DNA of 64,000 nucleotides, from positions 2,170,001-2,234,000 of the forward strand of contig NZ_PDCM01000002.1 in assembly GCF_008634025.1 (NCBI RefSeq), written 5' to 3'. The position numbers and the translations under genes were made by a program. Numbering within the stretch: the first letter of the stretch is position 1; each line of letters begins with the position of its first letter. The notes below the pieces were generated by a model, which did no database searches, was not told the DNA's origin, and saw only the letters and a list, made by a program, of their open reading frames with translations. This DNA is from Streptomyces albofaciens JCM 4342. Its GTDB lineage: Bacteria; Actinomycetota; Actinomycetes; Streptomycetales; Streptomycetaceae. Positions 1 through 8,772 of this stretch are shown one piece after another.

Positions 1-1062
1 GGCGTGCACCGCTGCCGTCAGTTCTTCTCGCAGCCGGCCCGAGAGTGCCCCTGTCTCCAAGGCGCAGGCGCGCACCAGCGCACGACAGCCCTGCCTTTGC
101 CCCTCCGTGGCGATCTCGCTGAATAGGGGATGCGCCAGGTTCTCACGTGCCGCATAGCCGTCTTCAGCGGCCGTCATCCGCCGGTAGAGGTCATCGACGA
201 GGCGGTGTGCCAAGGGCGAATCGGCGATGCCGATCGCGTCAAGGGCCGTAAGGCCGAGCCGGATGTCGAAAACGGTCATTCCAGGTTCGGCCTGCCGATC
301 CAGATAGGTGGCTGCCAGCTCCGCCAAGTGGCCGTCGACCGGCTGCCCAGCCAAACGACGGCACAGGACGACGAGACAGGCCGTAACGGCCTGCTCCCAC
401 GGTTCGCCGGGCATCGTGTCACCGAGCAGACCAGTGGCTGCGGCCGTGTCACCCGTGACCAAGGAGGCCAGTACGGCGACTTGGCGCCCATCGAGCATTC
501 GCTTGCCCACTCCTCGGCGGGCTTCGATGTGTGCCAGGGCCTCGGGCCAACGTCCCTCGGTGGTGAGGGCGCGTGTGCCGTCGGCGAGGAGCACGCGCCA
601 CAGCCATGCGCCGATCTCGTGGCGGTCCTTGTCGGTCGCGGGGAGGTCCGTCGGCACTTCGATGCCTTCGAACCGGGCGGCTGTGCCCGTCTCGACCGCC
701 TCGTAGAGATCGATCAGTCGCTGACGGCCCTCGTCCGTACGGCCGGCGCGGATCTGGAGGCGGGCGAGGTTGACGATCGGTTCCAGTCCTCGGATCACGC
801 TGGTGCTGGGGAGGGGACAGGCATGGAGGTAGGCAGCGGCGTGCTGGTGGCACATCTCGCGGGCGAGGTCGGGAAGGCCGAGGTCGGAGGCGAGGAGCGC
901 CGCCTGGTTGTAGACGGCCGAGGCGATTCCTTGATCGCTCTTCTTCACCGCGGTGTCGGCCAGGTCGACGAGCGCATAGACGCGCTGGGGCAGCGGCAGG
1001 CAGGCGGGCCGGAACCGGGCGACGAGCGGGAAGCGCTGGGCTATTGGTCCGTGCGGGTCCAT
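1..1062 (-). CDS. Helical hypothetical protein of the FxLD locus (C-terminus cut by window edge)
   Basis: The minus-strand frame stays open for 354 codons from an ATG at 1062 to the window edge without a stop, so the gene is truncated. A GGGGGA ribosome site lies just upstream of the ATG. The protein is soluble and Ala/Leu/Arg-rich, with helix-turn-helix-like repeats reminiscent of TPR/SARP-type helical domains (for example NQAALLASDLGLPDLAREM, LARLQIRAGRTDEGRQRL, LTTEGRWPEALAHI). I see no catalytic motif. It follows the methyltransferase gene by 87 bp on the same strand, so it is probably the last visible gene of the lanthipeptide operon. The function is unknown; a scaffold or regulatory role is only a guess. 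Confidence 0.75.
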   Translation of the reverse strand, partial: MDPHGPIAQRFPLVARFRPACLPLPQRVYALVDLADTAVKKSDQGIASAVYNQAALLASDLGLPDLAREMCHQHAAAYLHACPLPSTSVIRGLEPIVNLARLQIRAGRTDEGRQRLIDLYEAVETGTAARFEGIEVPTDLPATDKDRHEIGAWLWRVLLADGTRALTTEGRWPEALAHIEARRGVGKRMLDGRQVAVLASLVTGDTAAATGLLGDTMPGEPWEQAVTACLVVLCRRLAGQPVDGHLAELAATYLDRQAEPGMTVFDIRLGLTALDAIGIADSPLAHRLVDDLYRRMTAAEDGYAARENLAHPLFSEIATEGQRQGCRALVRACALETGALSGRLREELTAAVHA

Positions 1063-1149
1063 GTGTCCCCCAGGTGGTGAGTGAGGGCTGGCTGAGGCGA
1101 CGGTGCCCGCCAGCGTGTGCTGGTGGGCACCGTCATCTGCGCGTGGGCG

Positions 1150-3231
1150 TCAGTTCCAGTCGACGACGATGCGGTTCAGTGGGGTGTCGAGGGCGAAGAG
1201 GCCGGGGCGCTGCTCAATCGCGGGGGCATCGAGGGGCTGGATCTCGAAGGTGGCCTCGCGGCCGCGGTACTCCCGGTCCCAGATGCGGATGGCTGCGGCG
1301 ACCTTCGCGGCCAGCTCGTCGCTGCCGGGTCCGTGGCCGATGACCCCGAACTCCCAGAGTTTGTCGCCTTCGGGGGTCTTCTCCCGCGACAGGCGCCGTG
1401 CGAGGTAAGTGACAGCGCCCTTGTCGACGGCCGCTGTCGATGAGGGGTAGGGGTCTTCGGTGAGCAGGGTGCCCTTGGCGGCCTGCGGAAACAGCATCCG
1501 GATGAGGCCGGAGGGGAGGGCGCAGGTGACGAACAGTTCCATCCACTCGGGCGACTCCATGGCGCGGACCGTCATGCCGGTCCATTCCTCGATGCGCGGC
1601 TGGTCGAGGACACCGGTCAGAGCTTCGGCGTCGATGCTCTGACCGGCGGGGACCTGGAGCCGGACGGTGCCGTCTGTGCTGAGCGGGACGGTTCGGCGGT
1701 CATCGTCGGCGATACCGCGCCTGAGCGGCATGAAGGTGTTCATCTGACTGCTTAGGGAGGTCCACCGGCCGTCTTGCTGTTCGTAGGCGATGGAGCGGGA
1801 CACCGTGCCCTTAAGGCGCTGGGGGACGAGAAGCCTGCCGCCGGGGGCGAGCTGTTGCAGCCAGGCGTGCGGCACTCCGTGCGCGCCGACGGTGGCGATG
1901 ATGCGGTCGTACGGCGCTCCTTCCGCGTAGCCCAGGGCCCCGTCGCGGGTAACGGCCTCGGCGTTGCTGATGCCGGCGGCGACGAGGTGCGCACGGGCAC
2001 CCTCCACGAGGTCGTCGTCGACATCGAGGGTGATCACGTGTCCACTTGCGCCGACCAGGTGGGCGAGCAGACCGGCGTTGTATCCGGTGCCGGCGCCGAG
2101 TTCGAGGACGCGCTGGCCGGGCTGGACGTCGAGTTGGTCCAGCATGAGGGCGACCACGCCCGGCTGGGAGGCGCAGGAGATCGAGGTGCCGTCGGTGTCG
2201 TACTTGATGTGCACCGGTGCGTTGGCGTAGGCGTCTTCGAGCGACGCGTCGGGCACGAACACGTGACGCGGCACGGTTCGCAACGCCGCTTCGACGGCGG
2301 GCATGCAAGCATGTCCGTCGGCTCGGAGCTGGTCGACCAGGGCGTTGCGGAGGCGAGCAGCGTCCGCCGTGGGGATGTCGATCGTGTCGGTGTTCACCGC
2401 CTTGACGCTATCGGCGTCGGTCGTCGCCTTGCCGGGCGACGCGGTGTGGTCACTCGTTCCCATGACTACCTCTCGTGCGATGTGGGACAGCGCGCACTGG
2501 TCGTCCCGGAGGAGACCGGCGCGGTTGGCGTGGAAGATCACGTGATGGGCGATGACTGCTCGCAGACCGCGGGTGAGCACGCCGCGGCGTGAGAGGTCGG
2601 CGAGCGTGTCACCCGCCCGTTCGAAGGCGGCCACCCATGCGTCGTGCCCGTGGAGCGGTCCGTCCGGGCGGCAGAGGCCGTGGGCGTTGGCTGCCATGAG
2701 CTTTCGTACGGCCAGGGCCAGCTCGGCGTTCCGTTCGGGGGATGGAGAGATAGTGACCGGCCGGAGAGCGGCGATCTTCGCCCATACGTCACCCTGCTCG
2801 AACCAGTCGAGCCCGGCACCGCGCATCATGGCGCTCACCAGCAGGACGGCGGTCTCCCGGCGTCCCAGGCGATCCGGGCTCGGCTGGTAGGTGAGCAGGT
2901 GGCGGGAGTCGCTGTGGAACAGGTCGTGGGCGGTGTCCATGGCGTCCGGGCCGCCGAACGCGTCGGTCTCGGGCTCGTAGATACCGGGCCGCCACGACTC
3001 GATCGTCCCGTCATCAGTGAGATCAGCCAGCAGCGACTCGATGACCGGAGAGGGCTGATCGGCGAGGTACCGCAGTGGCCAGGGCTGCTTGTTCATGAAC
3101 CACCAGCCGGTGAGCTGTTCCTCGGCCTCGGCCGTGATCAGGGCGGGGCCGAGTCGTTCGACGATGACGCGCCTGGCAATCGTGCGGTCGGTGAAAGTGA
3201 CGTTGTGCTGCTGCCAGCGGTCAGGGGGCAC
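1150..3231 (-). CDS. FxLD-system methyltransferase: bacteriocin-biosynthesis domain fused to isoaspartyl-type O-methyltransferase
   Basis: 693 aa from a GTG at 3231 that is preceded by AAGGA. Residues about 1-240 resemble the thiopeptide-type bacteriocin (SpaB_C-like) domain also found at the C-terminus of LanB. Residues about 270-480 form a protein-L-isoaspartate O-methyltransferase-like SAM domain with motif I VLELGAGTGYNAG and a second motif around VITLDVDDDL. The remaining C-terminal part has no recognised domain. It lies 20 bp after the LanC gene and is clearly co-transcribed. By analogy with isoaspartyl methyltransferases that act on lanthipeptides, it probably methylates an Asp of the core (the core has Asp44-Asp45), which could give an aspartimide or isoaspartate. 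The architecture matches the family named methyltransferase, FxLD system; the exact product is inference. Confidence 0.88.
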   Translation of the reverse strand: MPPDRWQQHNVTFTDRTIARRVIVERLGPALITAEAEEQLTGWWFMNKQPWPLRYLADQPSPVIESLLADLTDDGTIESWRPGIYEPETDAFGGPDAMDTAHDLFHSDSRHLLTYQPSPDRLGRRETAVLLVSAMMRGAGLDWFEQGDVWAKIAALRPVTISPSPERNAELALAVRKLMAANAHGLCRPDGPLHGHDAWVAAFERAGDTLADLSRRGVLTRGLRAVIAHHVIFHANRAGLLRDDQCALSHIAREVVMGTSDHTASPGKATTDADSVKAVNTDTIDIPTADAARLRNALVDQLRADGHACMPAVEAALRTVPRHVFVPDASLEDAYANAPVHIKYDTDGTSISCASQPGVVALMLDQLDVQPGQRVLELGAGTGYNAGLLAHLVGASGHVITLDVDDDLVEGARAHLVAAGISNAEAVTRDGALGYAEGAPYDRIIATVGAHGVPHAWLQQLAPGGRLLVPQRLKGTVSRSIAYEQQDGRWTSLSSQMNTFMPLRRGIADDDRRTVPLSTDGTVRLQVPAGQSIDAEALTGVLDQPRIEEWTGMTVRAMESPEWMELFVTCALPSGLIRMLFPQAAKGTLLTEDPYPSSTAAVDKGAVTYLARRLSREKTPEGDKLWEFGVIGHGPGSDELAAKVAAAIRIWDREYRGREATFEIQPLDAPAIEQRPGLFALDTPLNRIVVDWN

Positions 3232-3251
3232 GGAAGTCCTTCGGTCGGTGA

Positions 3252-4520
3252 TCAGGCGGTGAGCAGACAGGCGTCCCAGGCGGCCTGGGGTGGTGCGGCG
3301 GCGCTGGGCGCGAGGAGGACCAGGGCGATGCCGGCGGCGCCGTCGAGTAGACCTGGGCCAGGTTCCGCGTTCCGGACGAGGTCGGTGGCCATGCGTTCGG
3401 GGTCGGTGCCCGGCTGGGTGATCGCGTTCAGAAGTGGCGGCATCGCGGCGCGGAGTCGGCCCATGGTTGACGGATGGGCGTCTTCGGCCGTGCGGGCGGC
3501 GACATGGGCGAGGCCGGCGACCCCGTGGCACAGGCCGAGATCTGTCGTGGCTTTGAGCTGGTTCGGGTCGGTCAGGGCGGCCACGAGCGCGTTTTCCGCA
3601 TCGAACTGGCGGCCAGTGTCGCCGAGGGCGAGCGCGGCGAGTTGCTGGGCGCGGGCGAGGCCGGCAGTGCCGTAACACCAGGAAGGCCGCCGGGGCGTGG
3701 ACGGGTCGAGACGGCCGGTACGCAGTTTGGCCCGGGTGACCCAGTAAGGCCAAGCTGTTCCGCAGCCCGCCTTCTGCTGCCAGCGGTCCAGCCACACCAA
3801 GATGGTGCGCAGTGCCGTGTGGTGGTGATCAGTGACGGTGCCATTCCGGGCCGCGAGGGCCAGGAGTGCGAGCACTCCCCCGATGCCGTGTGCAATGCCG
3901 CTGTTGGCGTGCCCGCCGGGGAAACGGTGATCATCCGGGGTGCCCGAGGGGCTGGTCTCGGTCCACCAGCCCGGCAGGGTTTCGTCGTGGTGGGTGATCG
4001 GTTCGGTGAGACGCACGCAGTAGTCGAGGACGGCGCGCAGGGTGGAGTCGCCGGGGTCGCGACGCAGGAGGTAGGCGCCATACCCGGTGAGGCCCCGGAT
4101 GGTGTCGAACTCGGCGAGCTTCGGCAGGCGTCCGGCGTCGATGCGGCGGTGTGCAGCGTCAAGACGACGCCGGGCGTCGGCCCTGACCTGTCGGTCCATC
4201 GTGTCCAGGGCACGCTGGTAGGCGCTGGGCAGGTGGTCGGCGGCGCAGGCCAGGGCGTGGGCGAAGGCGGGTGCCCCGTAGAAGGGGTGGCTGTCGGGGC
4301 CGCTGGTGACCGGCTGCTGGGAGGCGGCGGCAAGCCAGTCGTGGGCGCGCTGCCAGGGTCCGAGGCCGCTTGCGGCTCGCTCGATGTGCAGGAGCGCGAT
4401 GCCGGGCGGCCCGTAGGCGAGGTGCTGCCGGTGTTCCTGAGGGACGAGAGGCCCCGTACCGGGGTCGGCAAGTTGGGTGGCGATGGCGTCAGCGAGGGCG
4501 AGTGCGGGGTGGTCGGTCAT
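3252..4520 (-). CDS. LanC-like lanthionine cyclase
   Basis: 422 aa. The ATG at 4520 overlaps the stop of the LanB gene (ATGA), which selects this start over upstream in-frame alternatives. LanC family signatures are present in order: an AHGIGG loop (about residue 200), WCYGTAGLA (about residue 280) and LCHGVAGLAH (about residue 335). The Cys of WCYG and the Cys-His of CHG are the expected zinc ligands that activate cysteine thiolates for addition to dehydroamino acids. It should form the (methyl)lanthionine rings of the precursor at 7678-7857. The length fits stand-alone class I cyclases. Confidence 0.92.
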   Translation of the reverse strand: MTDHPALALADAIATQLADPGTGPLVPQEHRQHLAYGPPGIALLHIERAASGLGPWQRAHDWLAAASQQPVTSGPDSHPFYGAPAFAHALACAADHLPSAYQRALDTMDRQVRADARRRLDAAHRRIDAGRLPKLAEFDTIRGLTGYGAYLLRRDPGDSTLRAVLDYCVRLTEPITHHDETLPGWWTETSPSGTPDDHRFPGGHANSGIAHGIGGVLALLALAARNGTVTDHHHTALRTILVWLDRWQQKAGCGTAWPYWVTRAKLRTGRLDPSTPRRPSWCYGTAGLARAQQLAALALGDTGRQFDAENALVAALTDPNQLKATTDLGLCHGVAGLAHVAARTAEDAHPSTMGRLRAAMPPLLNAITQPGTDPERMATDLVRNAEPGPGLLDGAAGIALVLLAPSAAAPPQAAWDACLLTA

Positions 4521-7500
4521 GACGGCCTCCCGGCGGTCCAGGCCAGGGCTGCGGCGCGCGCCAGGTAGAGGCACACCTCTTCCTCGGGGAAGTTGACCGC
4601 GACGTGCCGCACGAAGTGGACGTGCAGGAGGGAGGTGAGAACGTCGTCGACGGCGATGCCCCGGGTGTCCGGGCCCGGCAGATGCGTCCGGTACGCGGCG
4701 AGCGCCGCATCACGGTCTGCCCATCCCGACACGATGGCCTCCCCGCCCCGGACTTCGCGTAGCGCGGCCCAGTCGTCGGACGGGTTGGCGAGCCGTACGG
4801 AGTCGGCGAACTGCGGGCGCGGAACGGGTGCGGGGGCTGTTGAGGGGATGTGGTCGGTCAGCCAGCGCATCGCGGCTTCGGTACTGCCGAGGAATGCGGA
4901 GGCGATGGCAACGGAATGGGCCGCCACCAGCGCGCGCTGACTGGGGCGCTCCGGCTGGGCGAGCTGGGCCATGACGGCGCGCGAGTCCGCTCGGAACACA
5001 TCCTCGGCCCTCTCCCATGCAACGCCGGAACCCCACCGGCCCATCTCCCGGTAGGAGGTGGGGTAGCGCAACTCGGCCAGCAGGCCGGCGCTGCGCAGTT
5101 TGTCGGCCCAGGCGCTCACGGTGCGAGCGGTCCGGGTAAAGGCTTCGGGGTCTGGAAGGGCGATGCGTAGGCGGAGGTGCTGGTCCGGGTCGCGGAAACG
5201 GATGAACCACCACGGTGGATCGCCGAGCTGTTCGAGGAGGCCAGGGAGGTGCTGGGAGAGCAGAGTGTCCTGGCTGCGGGAGCCTCCGTACAGGGCGGCA
5301 AGCAGCACCGAGGAGGTGGCGGGAGTCTGCACCTGGGCCGCAGACAGAGTGCGAGCCCGAGTGGGGGCGGGCAGCGCCGGCCACTTCGGCGGCCGGGTCG
5401 CCTTGAGAGGGACCACGACCTCATGAGCTCGCCCGCCGCACCAGCCGTACGCCTCCGGTTCCGGGGCCTCGACGAGCACAGCCAGGTGCGTACGGACGAG
5501 GTGCTGGCGCAGGATCGCCCGGTGGCCGGCCTCGTCGAGGTCGAGGAGCAGGTGCCGGTCGTCCTCGACGAGAAGCACGCGGCGTGGCAGCCGCCGCCGA
5601 GCCCGCCAGTCGGTGAGGGCGGCGTCCCACTGGGCCCGGGGGCCAGTGCGGCCAGGCAGTTCGGACGCCTCCAGCCGCCAGCGCGCTGGGGCCAGCACCG
5701 TACGCCCGTACCGCAGCCGCGGCAGGAACGGCATCGCTGCGGCGGCGCCCCAGTCGAACACGGTGACCTGTGCGCACTGGGCGCGGGAGAGCTCGGTGAG
5801 GAACCGCACCAGCGGTGGAGTGTGCGTGCGCAAGTTCAGCGCATGCATCCCGACGGCCTCCACACGGTGGCCGCGCTCGGGGGCGGCGAGATACATGCGG
5901 CGGCCGTCACACCCGACGGCCAGATCCTCCGGAGTGAGGGTGCTGTCCTTCGGACCGCGGTGCTCCTGGAGGCTGATCACGGTGGGCAGGACCTGCGGGG
6001 CACGGGTGACATGAGCACTTTCCGGGAGCAGCGGCGGGAAGGAGAGCTGGGCGGGCACGGTGTTGTTGTCCGCAGCCGTGAGGTCAGCCAGCTCTGTGGT
6101 GAGGGCCTTACGGCTGGCGGGGGACAGCACGTCGAGGAACCGGCCTGTCGAGACGCCCGCCCCGCGGGACACGCTCACGACCTCCAACCGGAACTGCCCG
6201 CGTTGCAACTGACCCAAGCTGGCCGCGTGCACCCGCACCCCTACCTCCAGGTGCGGCGGTAACCGGGGCTCATCGAGCCCCACGTCCAGGGTGGCGATCA
6301 GGTCATCGGTGAGGATCACCTCGTCGCGGCCATCAAGCACGGCGGCCTGCGCCAGGCGAACGAGGGCGTCGTCCCGAGTGGAGACACGAGGCCGACGTAC
6401 GCCAGCAGGGGTGCCCGGGTAGCCGTCGGGGTAGCCGGTACCGCTGTCCGCGACAGCCTCCGTGAGCGGCACCATGGTGCCGATGCCGTACCGCTCGTAG
6501 AAGCGCTGGTGGTACGCGTTCCACTCGACGGTCCCGTACGGGCGGGTGCACACCCGCATCAGGACGGAAGCGGCCCGCTCGATCTCCCCAGCCACTTCCT
6601 CCGGCAGCACGATCTGCGCATCCAGTCGTAGGTCGTGAGCGATGGGGTGACGGCGCAGGCCGGGCACGAGAGCCCGCATCCGCACCGCGACGCTTTCCCG
6701 GCCGCCGCGCGTGGCGCATTCCTCCAGTCCCACTCGGATCGCGCGCAGCTCATGCACCCTCTCCGCGACCGGGGCGAGGCTTCCGGCGTCGCTCGCATCG
6801 AGCTGTCTGAGCAGGTGCCCGAGGGCGTCGGTCTCGGTGCTCGGCGCGTGCAGGTTCGTGATCAGCACCCGTCGCTGGATCAGCTCTGTCAGCAGGCGGC
6901 GCGCCTTCTCTATCCCGGCCTCGGGAAACTCCGCCCGGAGCTTGTCCGCGAGGGTGCCGCAGGGGATCGGCGTCCGGGCCGCGGCGAGGACCGCGCGCAC
7001 TGGTTCGGTCAGGGCCAAAGATGTCTCGACCGCGCGTCTCCGGTCGCCCTGGACATCGGACTGGAACGGCACGATGAGCCGGTCTCCCCGGCTTGTCGCG
7101 GTGCTGTTGGCGACAACGGTCAGCCGTTCGAGAAGGTCCGGGCACGACTCCAACGGTTCGACCACGGCGGACAGCCACTCTGCCCCCGCGCGGCCAAGCA
7201 CCATGTGCCGGTCGCCCCAGGCCGCGCGTGCCTGCGTCCCGAACTCCGCGGTGGTCACGCCGGCGAACAGGCCGAAGGGCGTCGCTCGATGCTGGGCACG
7301 CAGCAGATATCGGACTACGGACAGCGCCGTGCGTCGCACGGCCCGTGAGGCAGGTTTCTCGGCCATGCACAGGGACCGCACGTGCGCGGCCAGAGCCGGG
7401 CTGGCGTGTTGAAGTGCCTCGGCCACGTCCTTGTCCGCCCAGACGGTACGCAACCACATCGCACAGGAGGACGAACCGCTGGGTGAGCGGTCATCGAGGT

Positions 7501-7591
7501 CAGGGCATGCAGGCACCGGCAGCGAAGGCCGGGCCACGGCGCGCACGAGAGCGGTAGAGCCGGCTCGAAACGCTGCGGGCGGAGCAACCAC
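4517..7591 (-). CDS. LanB-type lantibiotic dehydratase, full length
   Basis: 1024 aa from a GTG at 7591, seven bases after GGAGG. The N-terminus (FRAGSTALVRAVARPSLPV, then WADKDVAEALQHASPALAAHVR) is typical of class I dehydratases. Residues about 50-690 form the tRNA-Glu-dependent glutamylation domain, and residues about 750-1010 form the elimination (SpaB_C) domain, recognisable from PPWWFIRFRDPDQHLRLRI and YREMGRWGSG. It should dehydrate Ser/Thr in the FxLD core. It lies 86 bp downstream of the precursor gene and overlaps the LanC gene. Both halves are present, so the extra SpaB_C-like domain on the methyltransferase is not replacing a missing one. Confidence 0.93.
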   Translation of the reverse strand: MVAPPAAFRAGSTALVRAVARPSLPVPACPDLDDRSPSGSSSCAMWLRTVWADKDVAEALQHASPALAAHVRSLCMAEKPASRAVRRTALSVVRYLLRAQHRATPFGLFAGVTTAEFGTQARAAWGDRHMVLGRAGAEWLSAVVEPLESCPDLLERLTVVANSTATSRGDRLIVPFQSDVQGDRRRAVETSLALTEPVRAVLAAARTPIPCGTLADKLRAEFPEAGIEKARRLLTELIQRRVLITNLHAPSTETDALGHLLRQLDASDAGSLAPVAERVHELRAIRVGLEECATRGGRESVAVRMRALVPGLRRHPIAHDLRLDAQIVLPEEVAGEIERAASVLMRVCTRPYGTVEWNAYHQRFYERYGIGTMVPLTEAVADSGTGYPDGYPGTPAGVRRPRVSTRDDALVRLAQAAVLDGRDEVILTDDLIATLDVGLDEPRLPPHLEVGVRVHAASLGQLQRGQFRLEVVSVSRGAGVSTGRFLDVLSPASRKALTTELADLTAADNNTVPAQLSFPPLLPESAHVTRAPQVLPTVISLQEHRGPKDSTLTPEDLAVGCDGRRMYLAAPERGHRVEAVGMHALNLRTHTPPLVRFLTELSRAQCAQVTVFDWGAAAAMPFLPRLRYGRTVLAPARWRLEASELPGRTGPRAQWDAALTDWRARRRLPRRVLLVEDDRHLLLDLDEAGHRAILRQHLVRTHLAVLVEAPEPEAYGWCGGRAHEVVVPLKATRPPKWPALPAPTRARTLSAAQVQTPATSSVLLAALYGGSRSQDTLLSQHLPGLLEQLGDPPWWFIRFRDPDQHLRLRIALPDPEAFTRTARTVSAWADKLRSAGLLAELRYPTSYREMGRWGSGVAWERAEDVFRADSRAVMAQLAQPERPSQRALVAAHSVAIASAFLGSTEAAMRWLTDHIPSTAPAPVPRPQFADSVRLANPSDDWAALREVRGGEAIVSGWADRDAALAAYRTHLPGPDTRGIAVDDVLTSLLHVHFVRHVAVNFPEEEVCLYLARAAALAWTAGRPS

Positions 7592-7677
7592 CGATTGCCT
7601 CCGTAGGAGAGATGACGGGTGGCCGATGCCGCCGCGCCGAAACGCGACGGCACCAGGACGGATAGAGCTGATGCAGG

Positions 7678-7857
7678 TCAGGCGACGTTCGTGGTGCAGG
7701 CGCCACAGGTGGACCCGCAGTTGTCGTCGGTCAGGTTGACCAGCCCCGCCGGATCGGCGACCTCGACGAGGGAGACGTCCAGGTCGAAGCCGTCGGTCGC
7801 CTCCGGCGGCTGCGGCCGTACCTGGGTGTGGCTGGGCACCACGGTGTTCCGTGTCAT
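7678..7857 (-). CDS. FxLD-family lanthipeptide precursor
   Basis: 59 aa from an ATG at 7857 with AGGAG nine bases upstream. The leader carries FDLDVSLVE (residues 24-32), the FxLD motif that gives the family its name and corresponds to the FNLD box that LanB binds. The presumed core after about residue 33 has Thr43, Ser49, Thr50, Thr55 and Thr56 with Cys47, Cys51 and Cys54 (CGSTCGACTT), enough for up to three rings. Asp44-Asp45 just before the first Cys are candidate substrates for the isoaspartyl-type methyltransferase. It is the first gene of the lan operon. No dedicated protease or exporter is visible in the window. Confidence 0.93.
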   Translation of the reverse strand: MTRNTVVPSHTQVRPQPPEATDGFDLDVSLVEVADPAGLVNLTDDNCGSTCGACTTNVA

Positions 7858-7912
7858 ATCTGCTGACTCCTCTTGTGAGTAGTGACGTCGTCGGGGTTGT
7901 GCAGCCAGTCGC

Positions 7913-7934
7913 CTCCGGGTGTCATCACCCGGAG
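7913..7934 (-). terminator. Hairpin upstream of the lanthipeptide precursor
   Basis: A perfect 9-bp stem (CTCCGGGTG / CACCCGGAG) with a TCAT loop lies between the upstream ATPase gene and the precursor, both on the minus strand. It could terminate the ATPase transcript or sit in the precursor 5' leader. There is no U-tract, as is common in streptomycetes. Confidence 0.5.
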
Positions 7935-8091
7935 ATTTGCCAGGTGGCCAGCCTCTCGGTCGGCTCCTGGCAGCCCGGCAAGAGGCGGCGGCCCTCACGG
8001 ACGCCGGCCTCACGCCGGGAGATCGTGAGCAGGGAGTCTGGTCAGGCCGGGGCTGACCGCTACTCCAGCGAATAGGCCGGCGCATGGGACC

Positions 8092-8538
8092 TCATTGCTC
8101 CCCCTTGGCAGAGAGCTCGGCCCAGACCTCCTTGCCCCACGGGCAGCGACCCGAGCCGCAGAGGTCGTAGCTCCAGCGATCGGCCACAGCATCGATGAGA
8201 ACCAGGCCGCGCCCGGACTCGGCGTCATCCTCGGCCCGGCCGCAAACAGGCAGTCGTGATGGTTCTCGGTCGAGGACCCCGATACGCACCCGCGCCGCAC
8301 TCGGCCAGCCGACGGTGAGCCGGATTTCCTGGCACGAGGTGTGCCTCGCCGCATTCGCGATCAGTTCTGTGACGATCAGCGTGGCGCTGTCGGCGAGGCT
8401 GTCGAGCTGCCACAGGCCGAGAATGGATTGGACGAGCTGGCGCCCGGCCTCGGCTGTGGACGGCTCGCATGGGACTGTCTGGCTATAGATGGCACGGTTG
8501 GCGGTGCTGCTGTGTTCCCGCTCACTGAGACTCGTCAT
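8092..8538 (-). CDS. Anti-sigma-factor-type ATP-binding protein (HATPase_c / RsbW-like)
   Basis: 148 aa from an ATG at 8538. The N box IVTELIANAARHT (about residues 54-66), a degenerate G1 region (RIGVLDREPSRLP) and the G2-like ESGRGLVLIDAVADRW identify a GHKL ATPase of the RsbW/SpoIIAB type. Such small proteins are abundant in Streptomyces and usually act as Ser/Thr kinases or regulators in partner-switching. It lies 234 bp upstream of the lanthipeptide precursor on the same strand and is divergent from the HTH regulator at 8773, so it may belong to the control circuit of the locus. Confidence 0.85.
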   Translation of the reverse strand: MTSLSEREHSSTANRAIYSQTVPCEPSTAEAGRQLVQSILGLWQLDSLADSATLIVTELIANAARHTSCQEIRLTVGWPSAARVRIGVLDREPSRLPVCGRAEDDAESGRGLVLIDAVADRWSYDLCGSGRCPWGKEVWAELSAKGEQ

Positions 8539-8724
8539 TGGGGTAGAGCCCTCGCGTTGTCTCGGCGCCCGGGCCGCTCCCCATACGCATGGGGCGCGGA
8601 CCAAGCCGTCAACAGCCGCCCGAGCGGTGCTGCCGGGCGACCAACACCTAGACAACATCGTTCGGAGCCGCGCTGATTAGGGCGATGGGGCAGTCACCCG
8701 GAAGAACCGCCTAGGGCGATTTGA

Positions 8725-8740
8725 CCAGGCGATTACCTGG
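8725..8740. promoter_or_regulatory. Candidate operator between divergent regulators
   Basis: The inverted repeat CCAGG-N6-CCTGG lies 33 bp before the ATG at 8773. A TACCTT -10-like hexamer at about 8760 sits so close to that ATG that the HTH gene could be leaderless. This is by-eye evidence only. Confidence 0.25.
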
Positions 8741-8772
8741 GGCCTGACCGGTGAGGGCGCTACCTTGCCTGG

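Noticed and set aside
130-1080. Plus-strand open frame of 316 codons opposite the first gene
   Set aside because: It is the mirror of the minus-strand helical protein, which has the better start site, operon context and protein character.
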